A stretch of DNA of 64,000 bases from Plesiocystis pacifica SIR-1 (lineage in GTDB: Bacteria > Myxococcota_A > Polyangia > Nannocystales > Nannocystaceae). Both the position numbers and the translations under genes were made by a program. The notes under the pieces were generated by a model. The model did not search any database and was not told where the DNA came from. It saw only the letters and a list, made by a program, of their open reading frames with translations. Positions 36,565 to 46,223 of this stretch are shown in pieces (positions within the stretch are counted from its first letter, which is position 1; every line of letters begins with the position of its first letter). Location: contig NZ_ABCS01000022.1 of assembly GCF_000170895.1 (NCBI RefSeq), positions 55,563 through 119,562 on the forward strand. Reading direction: 5' to 3'.

Positions 36565-38076
36565 TCAGGAACGCGCGCGCACGCGCGGCCCCGAGCGTCC
36601 GCGCGCTTCGATCTGCGCGAGCAGTCGGGCGTAGAGCCGGGCCGTCGCCAGCGGCCGACGCAGGGGGTTGCAAAAGGTCCACAGCATGGCCGGATCCACG
36701 CGCAGGCCCACCTTCGAGCCAGCCCCGTGGTTCCAGTGGCGCAGGCGCCCGGCGTAGCACAGCGCCGTCGGGCCGATGTCGCCGCGCAAGAGCGCGAGCA
36801 GGTCCTCGGCCCAGCATTCGAAGCCCGAGGCGTAGCGCTCTCGCGGCGTCCCCCACTCGGCCTCGCGGGATCGCTCGCGGGTGAAGGCGCAGGCTTGGGG
36901 GGTGTAGGCGAAGACCAGGGGCGGCCCGTCCTCGTCGACGCGCAGGGCGAAGCAAAAGCTCATCCGCCGGCCCTTGGCGTCGGTCAGCGGCGCGGAGTAG
37001 ATCGCCCGAAACACGGGGCCGCCGTAGAGGTAGGCCGCGAGGTCGTCGAGCTCGACGAGCAGGGCCTCGGCCAGGGCCTCACGCTCGAGGCGGCGGGTCG
37101 CCGGGGCGCCCGCGGCTTCGGCGTCCCGCAGCGCGCCGGGGAGGAGCGCTTCCGGATCCGGAGGAGGTCCGTCCTCCCGCGCGGGCCAGCTCGTTGCAGC
37201 GTCGGCGATCCAGCCCGCCCGGGTCTGCGAGGCCAGGCGCCCCTGATCAAAGCGGACGCGATAGCCCGGCGTGGGCGCGACGGCTGCGGGCGACCCCGCT
37301 CGCCCGTGGACCCCCTCGACCGCCCCCGCGAGCTGCTCGCAGCTGACCGGGAAGGCCCCGGCGTTCATCCACGCCCGCGCCCCCGGGAAGCTCCAGCCGC
37401 CGCCCACCACCGCCGTCAACAGCGGCTCCGCCCACAGCCCCGTCACGCTCGCCCGCCGGCGGAGCAGCTCGGCCGCGCACAGGCTCCGCTCGCTCGCGTC
37501 CTCCGCCTGCGCCCCGGGGATCGGCGTGCGGCTCAGGTTGTTGGCGTGGATCCACAGCTGAGGCCGGCCCGCGCTCGCGCTCGCGGCCGCGATCAGCTCG
37601 GGGCGCAGGGGCAGGTCGACGGTCGAGAACACGCAGTGCCCCTCGGCGTCGGTCAGCGCGTAGGGGGACACCTCCCACTCGTCTCCCTGGGCCGACTGGC
37701 GATGGTCCGCGCGGTAGGTGCGATGGGTGAGATCGCCGATCCGCAGCTCCGAGTCCGGCGGCAGCGGCGTGACCGAAAAGCCCATGGCGTCGAGGATCTC
37801 GAAGGCCGCCCTCGAGCTCCGCGCCGCCAGGTGGACGGGCACCTCGCGGGCGATGCGGTCGAGGGAGGGCAGGTCGAAGTGATCGTCGTGCTCGTGGGTC
37901 AAGACGACGGCGTCGACGGCCGGGGCGGCGCCCAGGTCCACGCGCCGCGGCGGGTACACCCGGCCGAGCAGGCCCCCGTGGCCGAAGCCCTCCGTGAGCA
38001 GCGGGTCCACCAGCACGCGGGTCTCGGCGGTCGCAAACAGCCAGCCTTGGTGGCCCAGAAAAGTCGCCTCGAGCAC
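36565..38076 (-). CDS. Metallo-beta-lactamase-fold hydrolase with C-terminal extension
   Basis: A 503-residue protein. The first 200 residues are an MBL-fold metallohydrolase of the UlaG/NAPE-PLD-like type: FLGHQGWLFATAETRVLVDP, the metal motif LTHEHDDHFD, and later YRADHRQ and STVDLPL. The following 300 residues are Ala/Arg-rich and helical, with a conserved-looking terminal block (WNHGAGSKVGLRVDP, FCNPLRRPLATARLYARLL); I do not recognise that part. The GTG at 38076 follows TATGAT by 8 nt (leaderless pattern). The substrate is unknown. It lies next to, but is oriented in tandem with, the STAS-like gene (38 nt gap). Confidence 0.78.
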   Translation of the reverse strand: MLEATFLGHQGWLFATAETRVLVDPLLTEGFGHGGLLGRVYPPRRVDLGAAPAVDAVVLTHEHDDHFDLPSLDRIAREVPVHLAARSSRAAFEILDAMGFSVTPLPPDSELRIGDLTHRTYRADHRQSAQGDEWEVSPYALTDAEGHCVFSTVDLPLRPELIAAASASAGRPQLWIHANNLSRTPIPGAQAEDASERSLCAAELLRRRASVTGLWAEPLLTAVVGGGWSFPGARAWMNAGAFPVSCEQLAGAVEGVHGRAGSPAAVAPTPGYRVRFDQGRLASQTRAGWIADAATSWPAREDGPPPDPEALLPGALRDAEAAGAPATRRLEREALAEALLVELDDLAAYLYGGPVFRAIYSAPLTDAKGRRMSFCFALRVDEDGPPLVFAYTPQACAFTRERSREAEWGTPRERYASGFECWAEDLLALLRGDIGPTALCYAGRLRHWNHGAGSKVGLRVDPAMLWTFCNPLRRPLATARLYARLLAQIEARGRSGPRVRARS

Positions 38077-38084
38077 GGGCGGCG

Positions 38085-38090
38085 ATCATA
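38085..38090 (-). promoter_or_regulatory. -10 element TATGAT, leaderless start of the MBL-fold gene
   Basis: TATGAT (in CGTTTATGATCG) ends 8 nt before GTG 38076, directly downstream of the preceding operon's terminator. Confidence 0.5.
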
Positions 38091-38102
38091 AACGCCAACC
38101 AG

Positions 38103-38133
38103 AGAAAAAGGGCGGAGCCGAAGCTCCGCCCTC
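38103..38133 (-). terminator. Rho-independent terminator of the TonB operon
   Basis: On the minus strand a 9-bp stem GGGCGGAGC / GCTCCGCCC with a 4-nt loop is followed by TTTTTCTCT. It lies 27 bp after the stop of the beta-helix lipoprotein gene. Confidence 0.85.
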
Positions 38134-38159
38134 CCTGCTGGCTACTGCCCGAGTTGGAC

Positions 38160-39467
38160 TCAGGGGACGTAGTTGATCCAGCTCGCGGCGGTCCAGTCCT
38201 CGCCCGCCGGGTCGACGGCGCCGATGTAGCTGGTGCCGTCGCAGCCCATGCCGTTGCCGGTCACGTCGTTGGCGGGCATCGGGTTGGGGGCGCCCCAGTC
38301 GGCGCTGGCCAGGCCGGGGTCGTCGGTCAGGTTGGCGCGGGCCGCATCGGCGATCCAGGCCGCCCAGTCCGCGGCGGGCACGGTGTCCGAGCCCGAGGCG
38401 TGCTCGGTCGCGCCGAGGTTGGCGACGAAGATGTTGTTCTCGATGGCGATGTTGCCCGCGACGGCCTCGTCGGCGGTGGCGTCGTCGGAGAGGTTGGTCG
38501 CCTCGTTGGTCGCGTTGGTGAAGATGCTGGCGTACCAGCTGCCGTGGGTGCCTTCCTTGATGGTCAGGCCCTTGCTCTTCTCACCGGTGGAGCCGGAGCC
38601 CACGCAGGTCGCGTTGCAGATCTCGGGGTTGGTCTTGGGGGTCGCGGCGAAGTCCGTGCCCTGGTTCGAGACCTCGAAGCAGTTGTCGCCGACCTCGGGG
38701 TTTTGGTGGATGAACACGTGCTGGACGCGGCCCTGGAAGCCCTGGTCCATGTCGAGGGAGTCGTCGTTGGCGCCGGTCACGACGATGTGGTCGGCGTCAA
38801 AGCCACCGCCGAACATCTCGATGCCGTCGTCGAGGCCCATGTGGGACTGGACGTAGCTGACGGTGGTGTCGGTGCCGCAGGCGAAGAAGGTGATGCCGTT
38901 GAGCTCGTTGCCCTCGGAGATGGCGAAGCCCGCGTACTCGACGCGCACGTAGCGGAGGGTGCCGCAGTTGTGGGCGGTGTCGGGGCTCTCGCCGCCGCCG
39001 TACTCGGGGGGGTTGGTGAAGCCCTCGGCCTGGCCGATGCCGCCGGCGAGGTTGATGCCGGCGGTGCCCAGGAGCACCAGGCCGCCCCAGTCACCCGAGG
39101 TGGGGCTGTTGCCGATGTTGTTCGAGGTGAACACGATGGGCTCGTCGGCGGTGCCGTCGGCCACGAGCATCGCGTCCTTCTCGATGATCAGCGCCGAGCC
39201 AGAGGCGCCGCGCACCAGGGTGCCAGGCTCGATGGTCAAGGTCGCGCCGTTGACGTAGATCTCGCTGGTCAGGACGTAGATCTTGTCCGCGGTCCACGTG
39301 GTGTCCTCGTTGATGTCGGCGTTGACCTCGACGAGATCGCCGCCGACCTCGTCGCCAGCGGTCTCGCCGGCCTCGTCCTCACCGCCGTCGTCCGAGGGGC
39401 AACCGGTGGTCGCCACCAGGGCGCAGAGGAGGGAAGGAATGGTCAGAATCCGGAAAACTCGCGTCAT
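38160..39467 (-). CDS. Lipoprotein with right-handed beta-helix, partner of the TonB receptor
   Basis: A 435-residue predicted lipoprotein: signal peptide ending in lipobox VATTGC, acidic spacer, then a repetitive domain. The repeats ([31 protein letters not shown], split here as [10 protein letters not shown] and [14 protein letters not shown]; then [20 protein letters not shown] and [17 protein letters not shown]) are typical of parallel beta-helices found with TonB-dependent receptors. ATG 39467 has GGAG 9 nt upstream. It is the last gene of the tonB operon and probably captures the ligand at the surface for the receptor encoded just upstream. Ligand unknown. Confidence 0.78.
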   Translation of the reverse strand: MTRVFRILTIPSLLCALVATTGCPSDDGGEDEAGETAGDEVGGDLVEVNADINEDTTWTADKIYVLTSEIYVNGATLTIEPGTLVRGASGSALIIEKDAMLVADGTADEPIVFTSNNIGNSPTSGDWGGLVLLGTAGINLAGGIGQAEGFTNPPEYGGGESPDTAHNCGTLRYVRVEYAGFAISEGNELNGITFFACGTDTTVSYVQSHMGLDDGIEMFGGGFDADHIVVTGANDDSLDMDQGFQGRVQHVFIHQNPEVGDNCFEVSNQGTDFAATPKTNPEICNATCVGSGSTGEKSKGLTIKEGTHGSWYASIFTNATNEATNLSDDATADEAVAGNIAIENNIFVANLGATEHASGSDTVPAADWAAWIADAARANLTDDPGLASADWGAPNPMPANDVTGNGMGCDGTSYIGAVDPAGEDWTAASWINYVP

Positions 39468-39696
39468 GGGGGGAAGCTCCTGTACGCGCGGTTGGTATCC
39501 CTCGAGTGTGACGAATAACCCAACGCCGAGCGAAGCTTGTGTTACGAGCGCCAATTTGGACAGTGACCCATGCCGTCCCTCAAAGCCTGTGTCGATAACG
39601 AGATCGGCCGACAACGCCTGCTGCGCAAATTGAAACGGTCCCGACACCGAATCGCTCGGCGCCGGGACTGTCCAGCCCCCTCGAAGGCGGAGCGCT

Positions 39697-42600
39697 TCAG
39701 TACTTCCAGGTCAGGCCGAGCTTGATGCCCACGCCGTCCCGCGTGTCGTAGACCACCGGACCGTCGCCGAGGCCGAGCGTGCGCCGCTCGCGGGTGTTGA
39801 TCAGGTTCTGGACCTCGAGATCGAGCAGCAGCTGGTGGCGCAGATCGCCCCACGCGTTGCGCTTGTAGGCGAATAGGCGCTGCGACGCGGTCACGTCGAT
39901 CTGGTGCATCGGGCGCTGGTAGGTGTCCGGCAGGCCCAGGCCCTGGACCTGCGCAATGTAGGGACCGAAGGCGTTGTACATCAAACGCGCGCTGGTTCCG
40001 CTATCCGAATTGTCGTAGTCGAGGTAGGCATTGATGATCCACGGCGACTGGCCCTGGAGGGGGCGCGAGCGGCTCGTGGACACCTGATACTGGGGTCGGC
40101 AGCTCTCGTCGGGGACCGCGCCCTCGATGGTCGAGGGCGTGCCCGGCAGGTAGCAGGGCGCGCCCAGCTCGACCCGGGAGTAGATGTAGGCGAAGTTGGC
40201 CCCGATCGACAGGTCCTCGAGGACCCCGCGCGCGGCCTCGTTGTCCTTGGGCGCCATGAAGTCCAGGGACTTGCGGAGCTCGAGCTCGAAGCCCCCGTTG
40301 ATCGCCCCCTCGGCGTTGGCGAAGGACGCCGAGGGGTTGTCGCTGGCGCCCACGACCTCCTCGATGGGGTCCTTGAACTGCTTGAAGAAGCCGCTGAGCG
40401 CGATGACCTCGGACTTGCGCGGGAACCACTCGACGCGCAGGTCGGCGTTCCAGATCTTGGTCGAGCGCAGCCCGGTGAAGCCCTGCTTCGAGAACCCGCC
40501 GACGTAGTCGCGGAACTGGAAGGGCGCGAGCTCGCGGAACTCGGGGCGGGCCACCGTGCGGCTCCCGCCCACGCGGATGTTGAGGTCGCCGGCGCCCTCG
40601 GGCATGGCCGGCGAGAAGATCAGCGCGGCCGCCGGGAGCCAGTCGAGGTCGACCAGGCGCGCGCCGCCGATGCCGATGCTCTCCTCGAGGTCCTCGGAGG
40701 GATCGTAGAGGTTGAAGGGCTCGACGGAGATGACGTTGGACTCGAGCCGGACGCCGCCCGTGAACTTGAGCCACGAGACGAAGGGCAGGTCCAAGCTGGC
40801 GTAGCCGGCGACGTTGCGCGACCACGCCGTGTAGCTGTCCTGCTCGCGCAGGCGATCGAAGAGCGTGAACACCTGCGTGCCCCCGAGGGCCGCCGAGGTG
40901 CCCCCGCCGATGGTGTCGGGGTTGATGGGGTTGTCCGTGCCCGTGGGGATCGAGCCCTCGAGGCCGCCGGCGTAGGCGAAGTCGAAGCGCTGGGCCGTGA
41001 AGGTCCGCTGCTTGGCGTCGACCCACGCGCCCATCTCGAAGCGCCCGTCCAGGCCCTTCCACTGGCGGAAGGGGAAGGCGAAGTTGAGCCCGGCGTTCTC
41101 GTTGTTGTCGGTCAGGCCCAGGAACAGCTGGTTGCCCGTGGGCCCCAGGGAGTTGTCGATGGCGTAGTAGTCCCCGCCCGCGTTGTAGCGGTAGACCATC
41201 TCGCGCATGGACGGGTCGTCGCGGCGAGCCTGGGAGTAGGAGCCGAAGTAGTCGATCTCGACGTTGGTCGCGCCCTGGATCTTGTGCTTGCCCGTGAGCT
41301 GGGTGAACAAGATCCCGTTCATGGTGTAGCGCTGGCGCGTGTAGTTGAGCGGGTCGAGGCCGGCGACGCTGTAGGCCGTGCCGTACATGTCCCGGGTCTC
41401 GTCCCGGGCCTCGCGGGCGTAGAGGGTGGTCAGCGCGAAGCGGTTGTCGCTGTTGGCGTCGAGCTGGAGCTTGAGCAGGCCGTTGTAGTTGGTCGTGTAG
41501 ACCGTCTTGAAGGAGTCGAGGTCGACGCGCGGCTGGGACAGCGAGATCTCGTCCCCGTCGATGCCGTACTGGCGCACGAGCTCGCGGTTGGTCTGGTGCT
41601 TGTTGCCGTAGGCCCCCGCGAACAGGACGCCGAACTTGCCGCCGCGGTCGTTGAAGCTCCAGCTGTTGCCGCCGCTGAGCTTGAAGCTCATGTTGGCCGG
41701 GGCGTTGCCGCTGCGGATGATCTTGGTCCGGGTGTCGAGGGCCTCGCCCTGGGCCTCGATCTCGGCGTCGGTCCAGCGCTGGGTCAGCGCGCTGTTGATC
41801 GCGCCCTTGCCGACGGGCTCGGTGCCCGGGAAGCTGCCCGGCACGCCGCGAGGGCCGTTGCCAGCGGCGAAGAAGTCCTGCAGGCCGTAGCCCGCGTCCG
41901 TGGCCATCTCCTGGAAGGTCGTGTTGGTGTTCACGCCCGCCGCGACGCCCAGGCTGATCGTCGCCTCCGAGGGCGCCTCGCGGGTCACGAACTGCGTCGA
42001 GCCGCCGGCGAAGTCGCCGGGGACGTCGGGCGAGAAGGTCTTTTGCACGTTGATGGCCGACAGCGCCCCCGAGGGGAACACGTCCAGCGGGACCGTGCGC
42101 AGCTCGGGCTCGGGGCTGGGCACCCGGGCGCCGTCGAGCAAGGTGTTGCCGTAGCGGTGGCCCAGACCGCGGACGAACAGGTAGCGGCCGTCGACCACGG
42201 TCGCGCCGACGATGCGCACCGCCACGCTCGAGACCTTGCCGCCGCCGGACTTGCTGATTTCGGAGGCGTCGATGCCGTCGTTGACCGTGCTCTTTTGCTT
42301 GCGGGCCTCGTCGAGGGCGCCCTCGGCCTCGAGGTTGAGGTCGTCCTCGACCACGAAGGTCTCCATGACGCCGGCCATGGGCACGATCTCGACGGGCTGG
42401 GTCACGGCCTCGCTCTCGACCACGACCACGTCGGGGATCGTGACGGTCTTGAACAGGTCCTTGGTGAAGACGAGGGTGTAGGTGCCAGGCGGCAGCTTGA
42501 GCTCGTAGCTGCCGTCGATGCCCGAGCCCGTCTGGAACTCCGTGCCCTCGGCGCTGACGGTCACGCTGTCCATGGGCTCGCCCTTGGCGTTGGCGATCGT

Positions 42601-43053
42601 GCCGGTGACGGTGCCGGTCACGCCCTCGGCCTGGACCTCGTCGCCCTTGGTCTCCTCGGCCAGGGCCTCCTCGTCGTCGGAGATGTCCTCGAAGGTGAAC
42701 TCCGAGTCCTCGCTGAGCTCGTCTCCCTCGTCCCCCCAGTCGTCCTCGTCCCCCCAGTCGTCCTCGCCCCCCTCACCAGCTGGCGCGTCCCCGCCGTCGG
42801 CGGCGATCTCCATGCTGTCGCCCTCGCCCTCGCCAGACTCGGGCGCGATCTCCAGCTCGTCGCCGCCGTCCTCTCCGCCCTCGGACTCGTCCGAGAAGTC
42901 GAAGTCGTCGTCGCCACCGTCCTCGCCAGACGCGTCTTCGAAGTCGAAGTCGTCGTCGGCCGGCGGAGCCGCGTGGACCGCGGGCGCAGAGCCCCAGACA
43001 AACAATCCGGGCAGCAGGAAGCACCACCGCGCATAGTTGCGATGTCGTTTCAT
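39697..43053 (-). CDS. TonB-dependent outer-membrane receptor with acidic N-terminal extension
   Basis: An 1118-residue receptor. A signal peptide (to about residue 28) is followed by an unusually long Asp/Glu/Gly/Ser-rich stretch (about 30-140) with repeated units such as DDFDF and EDDWGDE. A carboxypeptidase-regulatory-like domain comes next (GTVTGTIANAKGEPMDSVTV), then the plug (about 250-390; VDGRYLFVRGLGHRYGNTLLDG) and a 22-strand barrel ending in an aromatic residue (GIKLGLTWKY). It imports a large ligand using energy from TonB-ExbB-ExbD encoded just upstream in the same operon. The acidic extension may bind cations or keep the periplasmic region extended; that is inferred. Confidence 0.88.
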   Translation of the reverse strand: MKRHRNYARWCFLLPGLFVWGSAPAVHAAPPADDDFDFEDASGEDGGDDDFDFSDESEGGEDGGDELEIAPESGEGEGDSMEIAADGGDAPAGEGGEDDWGDEDDWGDEGDELSEDSEFTFEDISDDEEALAEETKGDEVQAEGVTGTVTGTIANAKGEPMDSVTVSAEGTEFQTGSGIDGSYELKLPPGTYTLVFTKDLFKTVTIPDVVVVESEAVTQPVEIVPMAGVMETFVVEDDLNLEAEGALDEARKQKSTVNDGIDASEISKSGGGKVSSVAVRIVGATVVDGRYLFVRGLGHRYGNTLLDGARVPSPEPELRTVPLDVFPSGALSAINVQKTFSPDVPGDFAGGSTQFVTREAPSEATISLGVAAGVNTNTTFQEMATDAGYGLQDFFAAGNGPRGVPGSFPGTEPVGKGAINSALTQRWTDAEIEAQGEALDTRTKIIRSGNAPANMSFKLSGGNSWSFNDRGGKFGVLFAGAYGNKHQTNRELVRQYGIDGDEISLSQPRVDLDSFKTVYTTNYNGLLKLQLDANSDNRFALTTLYAREARDETRDMYGTAYSVAGLDPLNYTRQRYTMNGILFTQLTGKHKIQGATNVEIDYFGSYSQARRDDPSMREMVYRYNAGGDYYAIDNSLGPTGNQLFLGLTDNNENAGLNFAFPFRQWKGLDGRFEMGAWVDAKQRTFTAQRFDFAYAGGLEGSIPTGTDNPINPDTIGGGTSAALGGTQVFTLFDRLREQDSYTAWSRNVAGYASLDLPFVSWLKFTGGVRLESNVISVEPFNLYDPSEDLEESIGIGGARLVDLDWLPAAALIFSPAMPEGAGDLNIRVGGSRTVARPEFRELAPFQFRDYVGGFSKQGFTGLRSTKIWNADLRVEWFPRKSEVIALSGFFKQFKDPIEEVVGASDNPSASFANAEGAINGGFELELRKSLDFMAPKDNEAARGVLEDLSIGANFAYIYSRVELGAPCYLPGTPSTIEGAVPDESCRPQYQVSTSRSRPLQGQSPWIINAYLDYDNSDSGTSARLMYNAFGPYIAQVQGLGLPDTYQRPMHQIDVTASQRLFAYKRNAWGDLRHQLLLDLEVQNLINTRERRTLGLGDGPVVYDTRDGVGIKLGLTWKY

Positions 43054-43168
43054 GAGAGTGTCACTCGGTTTTCGGGCTCATCCAGGCGCGGATGAGCGAA
43101 GCGCCGCGATCTCCTGGTTCGTGGGGCGAAGCGGGAGGGCGGCGTCGGGTTGGACGAGCTAGCGAGCG

Positions 43169-43705
43169 CTAGTCGGCGGGGATCTCTTTGGTGACCAGCA
43201 CGGCGGTCACGCGGATGCGGGGGAGCTCGCCCTGGGGCTTGCCGAGCTTCTCGGCGACGAGCTGGTTGACCACGTCCTCGGAGTCGGTCGCAAAGCTCAT
43301 GGCCTGCAGGACCTCGCCGTAGGGGGTCTCGTCGGAGGAGTCGACGTAGACGACCTTGTCCGGGCGGCCGGAGATGATCCGGCCCAGGCGCGTCGGGGCG
43401 TCCTCGAACGCCAGCACCTCGGAGCCGAGCTTGAACACCACGGGGTCGTCCTCGCTGGCCCCGCCCTCGACGCGGAGCACCAGCGGCTTGTTGTCGGGGT
43501 TGGCCTCGGCGATGGCCTCGTCCTTGTCGTCCGGCGGGGGCAGGCGCCCGACGTAGTGGGCGTTGACCACCGGCGCCATGACCATGAAGATGATCAGCAG
43601 CACGAGCACCACGTCCACGAGGGGCGTGACGTTCATGTCTGGGCTGACCGCCGCTTTGGGCTTTCGGCGGAAGGTCGCGCCGCCCTTTTTCTTCTTCTTG
43701 GCCAT
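43169..43705 (-). CDS. exbD: ExbD-type biopolymer transport protein (second copy)
   Basis: A 178-residue ExbD/TolR-family protein with a lysine-rich cytoplasmic N-terminus (MAKKKKKGG), one transmembrane helix with the proton-conducting Asp (MNVTPLVDVVLVLLIIFMVM) and a periplasmic domain. Its ATG shares the A of the preceding exbD stop (TGATG). It has a longer periplasmic domain than the first copy. Two ExbD proteins per ExbB are common in myxobacterial Ton/Agl-type motors, forming heterodimers. Confidence 0.88.
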   Translation of the reverse strand: MAKKKKKGGATFRRKPKAAVSPDMNVTPLVDVVLVLLIIFMVMAPVVNAHYVGRLPPPDDKDEAIAEANPDNKPLVLRVEGGASEDDPVVFKLGSEVLAFEDAPTRLGRIISGRPDKVVYVDSSDETPYGEVLQAMSFATDSEDVVNQLVAEKLGKPQGELPRIRVTAVLVTKEIPAD

Positions 43706-44160
43706 CAGGCGCCCTCCTCCCAGCTCTCTTTTTGGGCGCCCACGGACAGCTGGATGTAGGCGAAGCCCACGTTCTGGCACTCGTGGAACACGTCGCGGAT
43801 CTTGCCGTAGGGGATGCGCGAGTCGCCGCGGAACAAAAGGTGCTGGCTCGGGTCGGCGGCGTGCAGCTCTTGGAGCGTGGCCACCAGCGCGTCGCGGGTC
43901 ACCTGGTCCTCGCCGATGTGATAGGTGACCTCGTCCGGGTCGTCGCCCAGGGCCACCGAGACCACGACGGGCTCGGCGTCGTCGGCGTCCTTCTCGGCGT
44001 TCTTGGCCTTGAACAGCTCCACCGCCACCCCCTCTTGCATGTTGGGGATGACCAACATGAAGATGATCAGGAGGACGAGGACGACGTCGACCAGCGGCGT
44101 GACGTTGATGTTGGGCTTGACCTTTTTGTCGCCGCCCCCGGCGTCAAGCTGAACGCCCAT
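43705..44160 (-). CDS. exbD: ExbD-type biopolymer transport protein (first copy)
   Basis: A 151-residue ExbD with the single helix motif NVTPLVDVVLVLLIIFMLVI, whose Asp carries protons, and a short periplasmic domain ending IQLSVGAQKESWEEGA. ATG 44160 lies inside the last codons of exbB (17-nt overlap), giving translational coupling. A longer start at 44190 would add ten residues overlapping exbB further and is less likely. Confidence 0.88.
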   Translation of the reverse strand: MGVQLDAGGGDKKVKPNINVTPLVDVVLVLLIIFMLVIPNMQEGVAVELFKAKNAEKDADDAEPVVVSVALGDDPDEVTYHIGEDQVTRDALVATLQELHAADPSQHLLFRGDSRIPYGKIRDVFHECQNVGFAYIQLSVGAQKESWEEGA

Positions 44161-44812
44161 CGTGAGCCTCCAGGTGGTCGAGGAGCTCACCGGCGGCGTG
44201 CTGCATCGCCATGTCGAGCTTGTCGAAGCGCGCGGACAGGTAGTTGAAGATCAGCACCGAGGTGATGGCCACGGCCAGGCCGATGGCGGTCACGATGAGC
44301 GCCTCGGCGATACCGGCCGAGACGGCCTCGATGCCGCCGCCGCCAGCCGCCGCGATGCCCGTGAAGGCCACGATGATGCCGATGACCGTGCCGAACAGGC
44401 CGATGAAGGGGGCCGTCGAGCCGACGGAGGCCAGCAGGCCCATGCCCTTGCGGGCCTCGGAGCCGACCTCGTCGAGGCGACGCTCGAGGTCGCGGCGGGC
44501 GAACTCGAGGCGCTCCTCGGCGCCCTCGTGGCGGTTGTAGGCGGCGAGTCCCATGCGGGTCAGCTTGGCCAGGGGAGCCTTCTCGAACTCCTTGCCCTTG
44601 GCCAGCTCCTCGAGCTTCCCGAGGTCGAGCTCTTCGAGCAGCGGCCGGCTCTTCTTGGCGAAGGTCGCGGAGCTCTTGAACGCGCGGGTCAGCACGAAGA
44701 TGCGTTCGATGGTGACGTACACGCTGCCGACGGCCATCCCGACCAGCGAGATCGCAACGATCTTCGACAGGATGCTCATCGTTCCCCAGATGTGTAGAAG
44801 GTCCAGTTCCAT
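44144..44812 (-). CDS. exbB: ExbB/TolQ-type proton channel protein
   Basis: A 222-residue ExbB/MotA-like channel with three transmembrane segments (about 12-35, 120-150, 165-190). The conserved MotA/TolQ/ExbB segment is STAPFIGLFGTVIGIIVAF followed by GIAEALIVTAIGLAVAI. With the two ExbD proteins it converts the proton gradient into TonB motion. It follows tonB by 41 nt in the same operon. Confidence 0.92.
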   Translation of the reverse strand: MELDLLHIWGTMSILSKIVAISLVGMAVGSVYVTIERIFVLTRAFKSSATFAKKSRPLLEELDLGKLEELAKGKEFEKAPLAKLTRMGLAAYNRHEGAEERLEFARRDLERRLDEVGSEARKGMGLLASVGSTAPFIGLFGTVIGIIVAFTGIAAAGGGGIEAVSAGIAEALIVTAIGLAVAITSVLIFNYLSARFDKLDMAMQHAAGELLDHLEAHDGRSA

Positions 44813-44853
44813 GACTTCCTCGAGTGGGCGTGTGGTGGGGTTCGGCTTTCGAA

Positions 44854-45693
44854 CTAGTTGAGGGTGAAGGGCACCGTGATGGTCAGGTAGACCGTGATCG
44901 GCTTGCCCTTGTAGGTGGAAGGCTTGAACTTCCAGGTCTTGACCGCCGCCGCGACGGCCTTCAAGAACAGCTTGTTGGCCTTGTCGAAGTTGGGGTCGTC
45001 CTTGGGCAAGGAGTTGCTCTTGGCCAGGACCTTGGCGCCCTTGACCGAGCCGTCCTTGTAGATGACGAGCTTGACCTTGACCTTGCCGGTGATGTTGCGC
45101 TTCTTGAGCGCGGCCGGATAGACGGGCGAGCTGCCCCCGATCTTCTTGGGCACCGTCGCGTCGGCGGGCCGCTTGATCGGCTTGTCCGGGTTGATCTTCG
45201 GCTCTTTCTTCTTGGTCTTCTTGGGCTTCTCAACCGGGGGCTTCGCCTCGGGCTCTTCGGCCGCCTTGGCCTTGCCCCCGCCAGCGTTGTTGCCCCCGCC
45301 GCCGCCGCCGTAGCCGGGGCCCTCGGTGTTGACCTCGCCCTCGGTCGGCGCGTCATCCATGGAGTCGGGGTTGGCGATCTCCGGCTGAGGCGTCGGCTCG
45401 GCGCTGCGCTTTTGCGGCTTGTTGGTCGGCGGCGGGTCCGGCGGCGGAGGCTCGGGCTCGGGCTCTTCCTCGAGCTCCTCCTCCTCCTCGAGCTCCTCCT
45501 CCATCGGCATGTCGGCGAGGTCCGCGTCGATGATCTCCTCTTGCTCCTCGACCTCGGGCTCGAGGCTCGCCATCCAAAAGGCGTAGCTCAGGCTCCCTCC
45601 GACGAGGAGAAACGCGCCCAGCGCTGACTGCCAGCGCTTGCGCTCGAAGAACCCCGCATTGGGGTCGCCGCTCGGGTCGAATCCGCCGAACAC
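44854..45693 (-). CDS. tonB: TonB energy-transducing protein
   Basis: A 279-residue TonB. One membrane anchor lies near residues 25-45 (SALGAFLLVGGSLSYAFW), then a long periplasmic spacer: acidic run, Pro-rich run, Gly-rich run and a Lys/Pro run (PPVEKPKKTKKKEPK). The C-terminal TonB domain begins near residue 190 (GGSSPVYPAALKKRNITGKV) and ends in VKTWKFKPSTYKGKPITVYL. It is the first gene of the operon tonB-exbB-exbD-exbD-receptor-lipoprotein. The GTG start at 45693 follows TATAAG by 8 nt, again without a ribosome binding site. Confidence 0.88.
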   Translation of the reverse strand: MFGGFDPSGDPNAGFFERKRWQSALGAFLLVGGSLSYAFWMASLEPEVEEQEEIIDADLADMPMEEELEEEEELEEEPEPEPPPPDPPPTNKPQKRSAEPTPQPEIANPDSMDDAPTEGEVNTEGPGYGGGGGGNNAGGGKAKAAEEPEAKPPVEKPKKTKKKEPKINPDKPIKRPADATVPKKIGGSSPVYPAALKKRNITGKVKVKLVIYKDGSVKGAKVLAKSNSLPKDDPNFDKANKLFLKAVAAAVKTWKFKPSTYKGKPITVYLTITVPFTLN

Positions 45694-46223
45694 CGGGGCG
45701 GCTTATAGGTTGGGGTGGTGTCCCATCAGTGTCTTGTTGGTGTCTCCACTGTCACAAAGGACAAAAGACCAAATCTCGGGGTGTTTATCCTCTCACTCCA
45801 TTCAACGGTCACGATCGCGGCCTGATGGGGCTTTCGAGCGCCCAGGCCGGTTGAAACGAGAATCACGCTGACGTCACGTCGAGGTCACCAGGGAGCCCAA
45901 CCGAAGATCTACCGAGTTGGCTCACACATTGGGCAGAACAGTGCGTCGAACGCACGTTCAGAACCACGTTTGCGCACATCGCAGGGTTCCTATTTGGAAT
46001 CACTGCTGCTGCGCACAATGCCATTTTCATTGGTCATGGTGGGCGTTATCGCACACCGTCCGACCGGCCGTTATTCTTGCGTTAGAGGTCTAGAGGCCTC
46101 TCTCGGGGTGATTTGGGAGGGGTTAAAAGCCTCACGTGAGCCGCTTTGCGCACGCACCAATGAATCTGCATATGAGAAGGTTGTGAATCACGCACTGCCA
46201 CCTTTTTTTGCTAACGTGATGCC
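45694..46223. promoter_or_regulatory. Divergent control region of the tonB operon and the 46-kb kinase
   Basis: No gene is supported in this 530-bp gap. It is less GC-rich than the flanks. The tonB side has TATAAG (45702-45707, minus). The interior has a perfect hairpin GTGCGT-CGA-ACGCAC (45941-45955) and the 10-bp palindrome AGAGGCCTCT (46092-46101) preceded by a near repeat (AGAGGTCT). The kinase side has TAACGT at 46212-46217 after a run of seven T. A short open frame at 45970-46242 lacks a good start and codon bias and is not called. Confidence 0.45.
46212..46217 (+). promoter_or_regulatory. -10 element TAACGT, leaderless GTG start of the kinase
   Basis: TTGCTAACGT ends 6 nt before GTG 46224. 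Confidence 0.45.
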
